This document shows, one piece after another, positions 17,264-24,562 of a DNA stretch of 53,903 bases. Position 1 is the stretch's first letter. Every line of letters begins with the position of its first letter. Source of the DNA: an uncultured Clostridia bacterium. GTDB taxonomy: Bacteria > Bacillota > Clostridia > Oscillospirales > Ruminococcaceae. The DNA lies in assembly GCA_945829235.1 (NCBI GenBank), contig CALZUA010000022.1:1-53903 (forward strand), read 5' to 3'. Position numbers and translations under genes: made by a program. The notes under the pieces were generated by a model, which worked only from the letters and a program-made list of their open reading frames with translations, was not told the origin of the DNA and made no database searches.

Positions 17264-17938
17264 TTGAAGAAAGACCCGTCCAAACAGAGCTTTGGCGGCA
17301 AGCTTTTTCAAGGGCTGATAACCTTTTTGGTTTACATATTTTTCCGACCGAAAATAATTTACGCGGACAAAACGCTGAAAAAGCGGCTGAAGAAACAGCC
17401 CTGCGTTTTCGTTGCAAACCATACTCACCATTTCGACGGAGCGTTTTGCGGAGCGGTTTTGCACAGATACAAACCGTGGGTGCTGGTAACGAAAAAGTGG
17501 TTTGAAAAGAAAAAGGTCGGGAAGCTGATTTCGCTTTGCAGGTGCATTTCGATAAGCCTTGACGAAGCGGACGGCGAGTGGTTCAAGACCGCTGAGGAGA
17601 TTATAAATCGCGGCGGCGCGCTGATGATTTTCCCCGAGGGAGCGCTCTCGAAGAGCGGAAAAATTGAGGAGTTCAAGCCCGGCGCGGCGCTTATTTCTGC
17701 GAAGCACGGCGTTCCGATTGTCCCGTGCACGATTTACGGCAAGTACAAGTTCTTCATAGGTATGCGAATGAAATTTTACATCGGCGAACCTATTGAGAGC
17801 AATTGCCCGCCCGATGTCCGCCACAGCAAATACGCGCGGGAGCTGATTGCAAAGGCGAAAACGGCGGTTGAGGAGAACTTCGCGGCGCTTGAAAAGCGGT
17901 ACGGAAAAGTTGTAAAAAACGGCGAAAAAGCCGATTAA
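17264..17938 (+). CDS. PlsC-type 1-acyl-sn-glycerol-3-phosphate acyltransferase-like protein
   Basis: A 224-residue lysophospholipid acyltransferase-fold protein. Motif I is N-H-T-H-H-F-D (H-x4-D) at about residues 49-55, giving the catalytic His and Asp. Motif III is F-P-E-G-A at about 123-127, for phosphate binding. The N terminus is amphipathic, as in membrane-associated family members. It transfers an acyl group from ACP or CoA to a lipid or other hydroxyl acceptor. It lies 16 bases before an ACP gene and upstream of ketosynthase, reductase and dehydratase genes, so it may off-load the product of that pathway. The start is probably TTG at 17264, 7 bases after GGAAGTG; GTG at 17255 overlaps this site. 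Confidence 0.85.
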   Translation: MKKDPSKQSFGGKLFQGLITFLVYIFFRPKIIYADKTLKKRLKKQPCVFVANHTHHFDGAFCGAVLHRYKPWVLVTKKWFEKKKVGKLISLCRCISISLDEADGEWFKTAEEIINRGGALMIFPEGALSKSGKIEEFKPGAALISAKHGVPIVPCTIYGKYKFFIGMRMKFYIGEPIESNCPPDVRHSKYARELIAKAKTAVEENFAALEKRYGKVVKNGEKAD

Positions 17939-17954
17939 ATACGGAGGATTTACT

Positions 17955-18197
17955 ATGACCAACGAAGAAATTTGTGCTAAAATCAAGGCTATGCTGGTGG
18001 AGAATTTGAGAATTCCCGAGGACGAGCTGGAGAACGATTCCGAGCTTTTCGGCGACGATATCGGGCTTGATTCCATCGATTCCATCGAGATTATCGCGGG
18101 TATCGACAGCCTTTTCGGCGTGCAGATGACCGGCGCGGCAAGAGAGAATTTCCAGAGCATCAACACCCTTGCAAAGTACGTTGAAGAGCACAAGTAA
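17955..18197 (+). CDS. Acyl carrier protein
   Basis: An 80-residue acidic four-helix carrier protein. The phosphopantetheine attachment Ser lies in I-G-L-D-S-I-D-S, near residue 39, and is preceded by the typical D-S-E-L-F-G-D-D segment. It follows the acyltransferase gene by 16 bases with a GGAGG site and is closed by a strong terminator. The D-S-I-D-S-I-E-I form, with Ile after the active Ser rather than Leu-D-x-V-E, resembles specialised ACPs of polyketide or polyene pathways as much as fatty-acid AcpP. A dedicated phosphopantetheinyl transferase is encoded 4 kb downstream, which fits a specialised carrier. Confidence 0.9.
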   Translation: MTNEEICAKIKAMLVENLRIPEDELENDSELFGDDIGLDSIDSIEIIAGIDSLFGVQMTGAARENFQSINTLAKYVEEHK

Positions 18198-18203
18198 ATG
18201 ACG

Positions 18204-18252
18204 ATTTGTTTTCCTTTGCGGCTCCGGCTGTGGGGGAAAACAAATTTTTTTC
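18204..18252 (+). terminator. Intrinsic terminator after the ACP gene
   Basis: ATTTGTTTTCC (18204-18214) pairs perfectly with GGAAAACAAAT (18234-18244), with a T8 run after it. It separates the acyltransferase-ACP unit from the ketosynthase unit. Confidence 0.9.
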
Positions 18253-18366
18253 ACATCGTCAATTTAACTAAATTTTTGCGATTTATTTGGGTAAAGCGAA
18301 GCGCCGATTTTTTGCATTTTTTGCGATTTTCGGTTGTTTTTGCGAAAAAACCTAGCAGGCTGATTT

Positions 18367-18387
18367 TTGTGTAAACTTGTTACACAA
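18367..18387. promoter_or_regulatory. Palindromic operator candidate upstream of the ketosynthase gene
   Basis: TTGTGTAA-ACTTG-TTACACAA is a perfect 8-base inverted repeat with a 5-base spacer, typical of a dimeric repressor site (TetR/GntR-like geometry). A second hairpin, ATCTGCG/CGCAGAT followed by T5, lies at 18417-18443. Otherwise the 376-base gap between the ACP and ketosynthase genes is AT-rich and holds no gene. I did not find a convincing -35/-10 pair. Confidence 0.5.
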
Positions 18388-18573
18388 GGAATTTTTGGCT
18401 GTTTTGCACAATAATTATCTGCGTGAACTATCGCAGATTTTTGCGTTGTTGAAAATTGTTGTGAAATTGCACAAAAAATATTGACGCATATTTTCACGAA
18501 AAATTGCCGCAGATTTTTGCGGAAAAATTTGCTCGGAAAACCGAGCTTGAATATAGTGATTGGAGGCTTTTTG

Positions 18574-20814
18574 ATGAGCAATATTGATAACCGCCGCGTT
18601 GTCGTGACAGGTCTCGGACTTTGCTGCGCGCTCGGCGATAACGTTTCGGAGTGCTGGGAAAGCGCAGTGAACGGCGTTTCGGGCATTAAGAAGATTGATA
18701 CGTTCAGCACGGCTGACTGCTATGCAAATATCGGCGCGGAGTCGCACATTCCTTCAAAAGAACTCTCGAGCGAGGATTACGACCGCTCTTCGCTTTTGTG
18801 CATCAAAGCGGCGGGCGAGGCTCTCGCGGACGCAGGCTACGAGGTGACCGAGGAAAATTCCGACAAAATCGGCGTTATCATCGGAAACTGCGTTGGCGGC
18901 GCGGCAAGTATTGACGTTTATTATACAGATGAGATGAAAAACGGCGGCGGCAAGTCCTCCGATATCCTCAAGATGACCGCTTCGGCGATTGCGAACAATG
19001 TTGCCAAGCATTTCGGGCTGAACGGCGTAACCGCGAACATCGTAAACGCTTGCGCGGCGGGTACAATCAGCCTTTCCTACGCGTGCGACCTTATTCGCGC
19101 GGGCAAGGCGGACGCTTTTGCGGCGGGCGGCTCGGACAGCTTCACTTCGCTTGCATTTGCGGGATTTCACGCGCTCCACGCGCTTGACGAGAACCCCTGC
19201 TCACCGTTCAACAACAGCCACGGTATCACGCTCGGTGAGGGCGCGGGTGTGCTGATTGTCGAGAGCTACGAACACGCAAAGGCTCGCGGAGCAAAGATTT
19301 ACTGCGAAATTCTCGGCTCGGGCGTAAGCTCGGACGCGCACCACATCACCGCTCCCCGTCCCGACGGAGAAGGTCAGATGCTCGCGATTAACAGAGCAAT
19401 CAAAAAATCGGGGCTTGCTCCCGCGGATATCGATTATATCAACGCTCACGGTACCGGTACCGCGAAAAACGACGAGGCTGAGTTCCTCTCGCTCCACACG
19501 ATTTTCGATGGAAACGACCACCTCTCTGTAAGCTCCACAAAGTCGATGACAGGTCACTGCCTCGGCGCGGCGGGCTCGATTGAGGCTGTTCTCACGGTCA
19601 AAGCGGTCTGCGAAAACACCGTTCCTCCGACTATCGGCTACACCGAGGAAAATCTTGAAACGCTCAAGGAAAAGGCTGGGAACATCGATTTCGTTCCCAA
19701 CACAAAGCGCGAAAAAACCATTAACTACGCCGCTTCCAACTCCTTTGCGTTCGGCGGAAACAACGCTTCTATCGTGTTCGCGAAAGAGCCGCGCGTTATC
19801 CCCGACAACACAAATTCCGAGCGCGTTTTTGTCACGGGTATCGGTGAAATTGCCGGCAAAAACCGCATTGAAATCAGCTCTGACGACTACAAGGAGCACG
19901 GCATTAAAATGGCTTTCTGGAGAAAGCTCGACAGGTTCTCTCAACTTCAGCTTGTCGGCGGTATGAGAGCGCTTCGTGACGCGGGAATTACTATTGACGA
20001 CAGCAACTCTGCGGATATCGGTATCATCATCGGTACTGCGGACGGACCGCTCACCGAAATCGTGAATTTCCAGAAGAACGTTATCGAGCACGGCACGGCC
20101 AGCGGCTCTGCGTTCTCTTTCCCGAACACCGTTTACAACGCGGCGGGCGGCTATTTCTCGATTTTTGCGGGAATTAAGGGCTACAATGTCACCAACGCAA
20201 ACGGCAATCAGGCGGGACTTCAGAGCGTGTGCTACGCGGCTGATGTCCTCAGAAACGGTGATGAGAGCATTATGGTTGCGGCGGGCGTTGACGAGTGCAC
20301 CGATGTAACCGAGTTCCTTTACGGCAGGCTTGGTGTTCTCGACAAGGGCGTTACCCTCGGAGAAGGCTCGGTTTCCCTTATCCTCGAAACCGAAAAATCC
20401 GCAAACGCGCGCGGCGCGAAGAAATATGCGGAGCTTGTCGGCTGGGCAAACGCGCACAAGTCTGTTGAATTCGGCAGTGTTTCCGGCTCGGAGAGCGCTC
20501 TTGAAAAGGTTATCCTTGACGCTTGCGAGAACGCGGGAATTAAGCCCACTGACGTTGATTTAATCAGCGGTTTCGCAAACGGCGACAAGGAAACCGATGA
20601 GCTGCAAAATTCCGTTTTCGCAAAGCTGTTCGGCGAGAACAAGACGTTTTTTGATGTTAAGGAAGAAATCGGCGAGGCGAGAGCTGCCGCTTCCGCAAAA
20701 CAGGCGGCAAAACTCGCGGAAATTCTCGCGGGGAACAATTCGTATAAGTACGCGCTGGCGGTTTCTGTCGGCTCGGGCGGTCAGTATTCTGCCGTTGTTT
20801 TGAAGAAAGCCTGA
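18574..20814 (+). CDS. Double ketosynthase: active KS fused to a chain-length-factor-like KS
   Basis: A 746-residue fusion of two thiolase-fold ketosynthases. Domain 1 (about 1-408) is a complete FabF-type KS: Cys160 in N-A-C-A-A-G, His292 in N-A-H-G-T-G-T and His328 in T-G-H-C-L-G-A-A-G. Domain 2 (about 415-746) starts again with V-F-V-T-G-I-G but lacks the catalytic triad: Cys is replaced by Asn543 (N-A-N-G), and the H-G-T-G-T and G-H-x-x-G-A-A-G motifs are gone. The layout matches the KS/CLF heterodimer of type II polyketide, aryl polyene and related systems, joined into one chain. It would condense malonyl-ACP units on the ACP encoded upstream. TTGGAGG precedes the ATG at 18574. The 3' end is followed by two decayed copies of itself. 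Confidence 0.88.
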   Translation: MSNIDNRRVVVTGLGLCCALGDNVSECWESAVNGVSGIKKIDTFSTADCYANIGAESHIPSKELSSEDYDRSSLLCIKAAGEALADAGYEVTEENSDKIGVIIGNCVGGAASIDVYYTDEMKNGGGKSSDILKMTASAIANNVAKHFGLNGVTANIVNACAAGTISLSYACDLIRAGKADAFAAGGSDSFTSLAFAGFHALHALDENPCSPFNNSHGITLGEGAGVLIVESYEHAKARGAKIYCEILGSGVSSDAHHITAPRPDGEGQMLAINRAIKKSGLAPADIDYINAHGTGTAKNDEAEFLSLHTIFDGNDHLSVSSTKSMTGHCLGAAGSIEAVLTVKAVCENTVPPTIGYTEENLETLKEKAGNIDFVPNTKREKTINYAASNSFAFGGNNASIVFAKEPRVIPDNTNSERVFVTGIGEIAGKNRIEISSDDYKEHGIKMAFWRKLDRFSQLQLVGGMRALRDAGITIDDSNSADIGIIIGTADGPLTEIVNFQKNVIEHGTASGSAFSFPNTVYNAAGGYFSIFAGIKGYNVTNANGNQAGLQSVCYAADVLRNGDESIMVAAGVDECTDVTEFLYGRLGVLDKGVTLGEGSVSLILETEKSANARGAKKYAELVGWANAHKSVEFGSVSGSESALEKVILDACENAGIKPTDVDLISGFANGDKETDELQNSVFAKLFGENKTFFDVKEEIGEARAAASAKQAAKLAEILAGNNSYKYALAVSVGSGGQYSAVVLKKA

Positions 20815-20819
20815 CAAGA

Positions 20820-21054
20820 CAGGTCGTTTTGCGAAGCTGTTCGGCGGGAAAACGCTTGTTGACGTTAAACGCGAAATCCGCAAAACCGGTTTCGGTTCTC
20901 GCGGGGAATGTTTCGTGTAAGTACGCGCCGGCGGTCAGTATTCTGCCGTTGTGTTGAAGAAAAGTTGATGCGGGCTGAACGGCTGCGAAAGCGGTTTCGG
21001 CTCGCGGGAAAATGCCGAAGAAAATCGGCATTGTGTTGAAGAAAGCAGGTTGAC
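20820..21054 (+). pseudogene. Two decayed tandem copies of the 3' end of the double-ketosynthase gene
   Basis: This 235-base gap is not random. Positions 20824-20967 re-read the last 200 bases of the KS gene in shortened form. Shared words include CAAAGCTGTTCGGCG versus CGAAGCTGTTCGGCG, TCTCGCGGGGAA, GTAAGTACGCGC, GGTCAGTATTCTGCCGTTG and TTGAAGAAA. A third, shorter copy (about 20985-21052) retains GGCTCGCGGGAAAATGCC and TTGTGTTGAAGAAAGCAGG before its own TGA. Both copies carry frameshifts and deletions and code for nothing intact. The third copy's end supplies the sequence just before the fabG start. Confidence 0.75.
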
Positions 21055-21792
21055 GTGGAAGAAAATAAGGTTGCTCTGGTAACGGGCGCGTCTCGCGGTA
21101 TCGGTCGCGCGTGCGCTCTCAAGCTTGCCGAAAACGGCTATGATGTGTGTGTGAACTACAACTCAAATTCGCAGAAAGCCGAGGAGGTTGTCGCGGAAAT
21201 TGAGAAAATGGGCAGAAAGGCTATCGCAGTTCAGGCGGATACCTCGGATTTGAAGGCGGTTCAGAATATGTTCCGCGAGGTTACAAAGACGTTTCGCAGA
21301 ATTGATGTGCTCGTCAACAATGCGGGCGTTGTCGATGATGCGTATCTGTTGATGATAAACGAGGACAGCCTCTCGAAGAGCCTTGACATCAACATCAAGG
21401 GTTATTTTCACTGCGCGCAGGCTGCCGCTCTGAAAATGATGAAAACAGGCGGAAAAATCGTCAATATTTCATCGGTAAGCTCGGTTCTCGCGGTTGAGGG
21501 ACAGGGCGTTTACTCGGCGACAAAGGGCGCTGTGAACTCGATGACGGCAACTCTCGCAAAGGAGCTTGCGCCGAGAAATATCACAGTAAATGCGGTTGCG
21601 CCCGGCTTCATCGAAACCGAGATGATAAACGCAATTCCCGAGGACAAGCGCGAGGGTTATCTCAAAGCGGTTCCGTCGGGACGCTTCGGAACAGCCGAGG
21701 AGGTTGCGGGCGTGGTCGCGGCACTCTGCTCGGACGCGTTCGGCTATATGACGGGACAGGTTCTCGTGCTGGACGGCGGACTTAGTTTGTAA
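21055..21792 (+). CDS. 3-oxoacyl-ACP reductase (FabG-type SDR)
   Basis: A 245-residue short-chain dehydrogenase/reductase that reduces 3-oxoacyl-ACP to 3-hydroxyacyl-ACP with NADPH. The nucleotide-binding motif T-G-A-S-R-G-I-G is at residues 10-17; N-N-A-G and the catalytic Ser, Tyr and Lys (I-S-S-V and Y-S-A-T-K) are present. The C terminus ends in the usual V-L-D-G-G. The start is GTG with only a weak AGG upstream, in sequence derived from the duplicated ketosynthase tail, so translation may partly depend on readthrough coupling. It lies between the ketosynthase and the dehydratase genes and is probably dedicated to this pathway. Confidence 0.92.
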   Translation: MEENKVALVTGASRGIGRACALKLAENGYDVCVNYNSNSQKAEEVVAEIEKMGRKAIAVQADTSDLKAVQNMFREVTKTFRRIDVLVNNAGVVDDAYLLMINEDSLSKSLDINIKGYFHCAQAAALKMMKTGGKIVNISSVSSVLAVEGQGVYSATKGAVNSMTATLAKELAPRNITVNAVAPGFIETEMINAIPEDKREGYLKAVPSGRFGTAEEVAGVVAALCSDAFGYMTGQVLVLDGGLSL

Positions 21793-21805
21793 TGGAGATT
21801 TTGTG

Positions 21806-22255
21806 ATGAATTTACTCGAAATAAACAAGCGCATTAAACAGCGCCCGCCGTTTCAGATGATTGAGCGGGTAATCGAGCTTGAGCCGAACAAAAGCGCGGT
21901 CGGCATCAAGAACGTGTCTGTAAACGAGCCGTATTTTATCGGGCATTTCCCCGACGCGCCGATAATGCCGGGCGTTTTGCTCATCGAGAGCGCCGCACAG
22001 CTTTGCAGTCTGGTTATCGCACCCGAAAGTGCGGCTTCTGATGAAAACAAGCTCTACGTTCTCTTAAAGGTCAAGGATTTCAAGTTTTTGAAGCCCGTTA
22101 TCCCGGGAGATACCCTGCAAATTGCCGTAAACTGCGTTTTGGCAAGCGCCGCCGCGTATGAATTTGAGGCGAAAATTTCGGTTGACGGCGTTGTCAAGGC
22201 AAAGGGCAATATGCTGTTTACAACAATGGATAAAAGTGCCGTTTACGGCGAATAA
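21806..22255 (+). CDS. 3-hydroxyacyl-ACP dehydratase (FabZ-type hotdog protein)
   Basis: A 149-residue hotdog-fold dehydratase that removes water from 3-hydroxyacyl-ACP to give trans-2-enoyl-ACP. The active-site helix is visible as G-H-F-P-D-A-P-I-M-P-G-V-L with the catalytic His, followed by E-S-A-A-Q with the acidic residue. The N terminus R-P-P-F-Q-M-I-(E/D)-R-V is typical FabZ. GGAG lies 8 bases before the ATG at 21806; GTG at 21803 is the alternative. No enoyl reductase follows, so the double bonds would be kept, which points to an unsaturated (polyene) product. Confidence 0.92.
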   Translation: MNLLEINKRIKQRPPFQMIERVIELEPNKSAVGIKNVSVNEPYFIGHFPDAPIMPGVLLIESAAQLCSLVIAPESAASDENKLYVLLKVKDFKFLKPVIPGDTLQIAVNCVLASAAAYEFEAKISVDGVVKAKGNMLFTTMDKSAVYGE

Positions 22256-22267
22256 TCGGAGTTTGTT

Positions 22268-22927
22268 ATGAAAATTGATTTTGCGTCCTGTATTGTCACG
22301 GGCGGAAACTTTATGCGTATGCGTGTTGAAAACGCGATGGAAAATTACAGTGCTGAGTCGGTGGATTATTTTCAGACGATTTTTGCCAAGCGCAAGGAGG
22401 CGTTCTGCGACAGCGCGTGCGGATTTTTGTTGCTGGACGGGCTTTTGCAGAAGAACAAAATCGACCGCTCGGAGCTTGTCATCACGGTTGACGAGAGAAA
22501 CCGCCCGCACGTTTCCGCGGAAAATCTCGATTTCAGCATCTCCCACAGCGAGGGCTGCGCGCTCTGCGCTTTGGCGATGGGAAACGGCTCGGAGAACGTC
22601 ACGATTGGTTGCGATGTTCAGCGCGAGAGGGATTATTCCCGCGATAAAATGCAGGAGCTTTCGCGCGCTTTTATGAACGAAAAGGAGCTTGCCGAGTTCG
22701 AGCGAAGCGGCTTTGAACCCGACCGCTTTTTCACGGCGTGGACGCACCGCGAGGCTTATGTTAAACGCGCAGGCTCGGACATTTTTGACGCGCTCAAGAC
22801 CGCTGATTTAAGCGATGAGTATTTCATTGACGGCGTGATTTATGTTTGCGGTGAAAAGTATCGTTACAGCATTAACCGCCCGAAATTATCTGCGGAAGAG
22901 CTTGCCGAAATTGAGGAGAACCGATGA
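22268..22927 (+). CDS. Sfp-type 4'-phosphopantetheinyl transferase
   Basis: A 219-residue enzyme that activates carrier proteins by moving phosphopantetheine from CoA to the conserved Ser. The three family motifs are present: R-P-x-V-x-x-x-x-L-x-F-(S/N)-(I/L)-S-H-(S/T) near residues 78-93, I-G-C-D-V-Q near 115-120 (Mg-binding Asp), and W-T-H-R-E-A-Y-V-K near 158-166. Its presence beside an ACP and KS genes indicates a self-contained secondary pathway. It overlaps the next gene by 4 bases (ATGA). Confidence 0.92.
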   Translation: MKIDFASCIVTGGNFMRMRVENAMENYSAESVDYFQTIFAKRKEAFCDSACGFLLLDGLLQKNKIDRSELVITVDERNRPHVSAENLDFSISHSEGCALCALAMGNGSENVTIGCDVQRERDYSRDKMQELSRAFMNEKELAEFERSGFEPDRFFTAWTHREAYVKRAGSDIFDALKTADLSDEYFIDGVIYVCGEKYRYSINRPKLSAEELAEIEENR

Positions 22928-23643
22928 AAATTCTTGTGATTAACGGCAGCCCAAAGGGCGAAAAATCCAACACGATGAACGTCACGCGTGCGTTTCTGAG
23001 CGGCTTTCCCGAAGGCACCGAGGTTGAATATGCGGAACTGCAAAAGCTGGATATCAAGCCGTGTATGGGGTGCTATTCGTGCTGGGGGAAAACGGACGGG
23101 CGTTGCGTGATTAACGACGATATGGGGGAGCTTCGCGGGAAAATTCTCGCCGCGGACGTGATTGTCGAGAGCTTTCCGCTGTACTTTTTCGGAATGCCGT
23201 CAAAGGTGAAAATGATGACCGACCGTTGTCTGCCGTTTATGTTGCCGTATCTCGGGAATGTTGTCGAGGAGCGGAATATCTGCTTCCACGAGTTGCGCGA
23301 GAAAAGCCTGCTCGAGAAGAAACTGGTTGTGATTTCCTCGTGCGGGTATGTTGACGCGAACGCGGTTTATCCCGCGCTGTTGAAGCAGTTTGACTTGATT
23401 TGCGGCGAGGGGAAGTACACGGCGATTTTGTGCGGGCAGGGCGAGCTTTTTATCTCGGGCAACGCCAAGCGTCAGCGTGACGGCTACCTCAACGATGTCA
23501 GGAAAGCAGGCGCAGAGTTTGCTGAAAAGCTCTGTTTGAGCGAGGAAACGAAAAGGCGCATTGCGAAGCCGATTTTGTCGCCGAAGGGTTTTGAAACGAT
23601 AACCTCGGCGCATTGGGAAGAAAAAAGAAAATCGAATAACTGA
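22924..23643 (+). CDS. NAD(P)H-dependent flavodoxin-fold oxidoreductase
   Basis: A 239-residue protein of the NADPH-dependent FMN reductase family. It starts M-K-I-L-V-I-N-G-S-P-K-G (FMN phosphate loop) and has the Cys motif P-C-M-G-C-Y-S-C-W followed by a further Cys (G-R-C-V-I), as in iron-sulfur flavoprotein-like members. F-P-L-Y-F-F-G-M-P-S is the flavin-binding loop. It is translationally coupled to the phosphopantetheinyl transferase and is the last gene of the operon. It might oxidise or reduce the polyketide/acyl product or supply reduced flavin; its substrate is unknown. Confidence 0.82.
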   Translation: MKILVINGSPKGEKSNTMNVTRAFLSGFPEGTEVEYAELQKLDIKPCMGCYSCWGKTDGRCVINDDMGELRGKILAADVIVESFPLYFFGMPSKVKMMTDRCLPFMLPYLGNVVEERNICFHELREKSLLEKKLVVISSCGYVDANAVYPALLKQFDLICGEGKYTAILCGQGELFISGNAKRQRDGYLNDVRKAGAEFAEKLCLSEETKRRIAKPILSPKGFETITSAHWEEKRKSNN

Positions 23644-23653
23644 TAATTCCCGA

Positions 23654-23687
23654 AAAAGGCGCTGTTTAAAATCAGCGCCTTTTGTGT
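23654..23687. terminator. Bidirectional terminator
   Basis: AAAAGGCGCTG (23654-23664) pairs with CAGCGCCTTTT (23673-23683) around TTTAAAAT. It serves the polyketide-like operon and the convergent lipoprotein gene. Confidence 0.9.
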
Positions 23688-23699
23688 ATTCAATTTCGC

Positions 23700-24314
23700 T
23701 TAATAGACCTTCGAGTCCTTAAAATCATAGCTTCCGATAGTCACTTCTCCGCCTATATACGACAACTTAACGTTGAATTTATAGCAGTGAGAGTCGCCGT
23801 ACTTGTCCTTTACCCAGTACTTTCCGGACGCATTGTATTCATATTTGTCGCTGCCCTTTGAGATGTCGGCAATTTCAATTCTATCGAAATTGCCGCGGAC
23901 GCTTGAACGAGATTTTACATAGTTTTTTACTCCTTCTTCAATGGTTTCGCCCGTTGCCTTGTTGTTTGCTTCATTGTCCGCGCTGTTCTTTAGGTCGTGG
24001 ATTACCACCTTATCTTCCAACGCATAGTATGTAGTATTGGCTTCAAAATTATAATTGTGAGTTTTGCCGGATTCGTCGGTGCTTGAGTACTTTCCGGTAA
24101 CGATATATACATAGGTGCTGTCTTGCCTTATGTTGGTTATCTCCATGCTTTTAAATGTGTTTCCGTTAATTCCTGCCTTGCTCTTCACATAGGCAGTTAC
24201 TGCTTCGGATACCTTTGCTTCGGCAGATTTCGAGGAAGAGCTTGCGGAATTGCTGCACGCACATAATCCAACACTCAAAGATACCGCCGTCAGAATTGCA
24301 AACGATTTTTTCAT
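23700..24314 (-). CDS. Lipoprotein with two tandem copies of one domain
   Basis: A 204-residue lipoprotein: K-K, hydrophobic core, lipobox L-C-A-C (Cys20), then a Ser-rich linker. The mature part is two copies of one beta-rich domain of about 74 residues, at about 35-108 and 125-198. Both copies carry the pattern V-x-x-Y-V-K-S-(K/R)-x-x-(I/V)-x-G-N, then E-I-(T/A)-(N/D)-I, then G-K-Y and a conserved Y-x-F. I do not recognise the domain. It sits alone between terminators; GAAAAGGGG precedes the ATG. The protein is presumably surface-exposed. Confidence 0.8.
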   Translation of the reverse strand: MKKSFAILTAVSLSVGLCACSNSASSSSKSAEAKVSEAVTAYVKSKAGINGNTFKSMEITNIRQDSTYVYIVTGKYSSTDESGKTHNYNFEANTTYYALEDKVVIHDLKNSADNEANNKATGETIEEGVKNYVKSRSSVRGNFDRIEIADISKGSDKYEYNASGKYWVKDKYGDSHCYKFNVKLSYIGGEVTIGSYDFKDSKVY

Positions 24315-24349
24315 AAAAAACCCCTTTTCAAATTTTTCTGATACAATAA

Positions 24350-24529
24350 TTTTCGGAAATCCATATTAAAACGAACAGCCGAGCGCGAAATTCTCTGTAT
24401 CCGGAGTTGACAGGTACTGACAAATCACAGCCAACTCCCGAGGATATCCAAGAGAAAATAAAAAAGCTGGACGAAAAAAATCGCCGGCTTTTAAACGAGA
24501 TAATCGATGTCCTCATAGGACTGCAATAG
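24350..24529 (+). pseudogene. Gene remnant: C-terminal tail of a regulator-like protein
   Basis: An open stretch of 59 codons without a start codon ends at a TAG at 24527. The last half (P-E-D-I-Q-E-K-I-K-K-L-D-E-K-N, then R-L-L-N-E-I-I-D-V-L-I) looks like the C-terminal coiled helix seen after helix-turn-helix domains in clostridial regulators. No DNA-binding part or ribosome binding site is visible, so it is probably a decayed 3' fragment. The lower strand of the same stretch is the upstream region of the lipoprotein gene. Confidence 0.35.
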
Positions 24530-24533
24530 TATG

Positions 24534-24558
24534 AAAAAGCCGCCCATTTAGAGCGACT
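24534..24558 (-). terminator. Terminator of the acyl-CoA synthetase gene
   Basis: Read on the minus strand, AGTCGC and GCGGCT form the stem (one G-U pair) followed by TTTTTC, starting 5 bases after the stop codon. Confidence 0.6.
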
Positions 24559-24562
24559 CATC

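Noticed and set aside
19201-20457. A 418-codon open frame opposite the double ketosynthase
   Set aside because: Shadow frame, Arg/Val-rich, no start signal; the sense frame has intact KS motifs.
17264-23643. Housekeeping fatty-acid synthesis cluster
   Set aside because: fabD, fabK/fabI, fabH and acc genes are absent, a dead KS domain is fused, and a PPTase is present; a specialised pathway fits better, although the primary role cannot be fully excluded.
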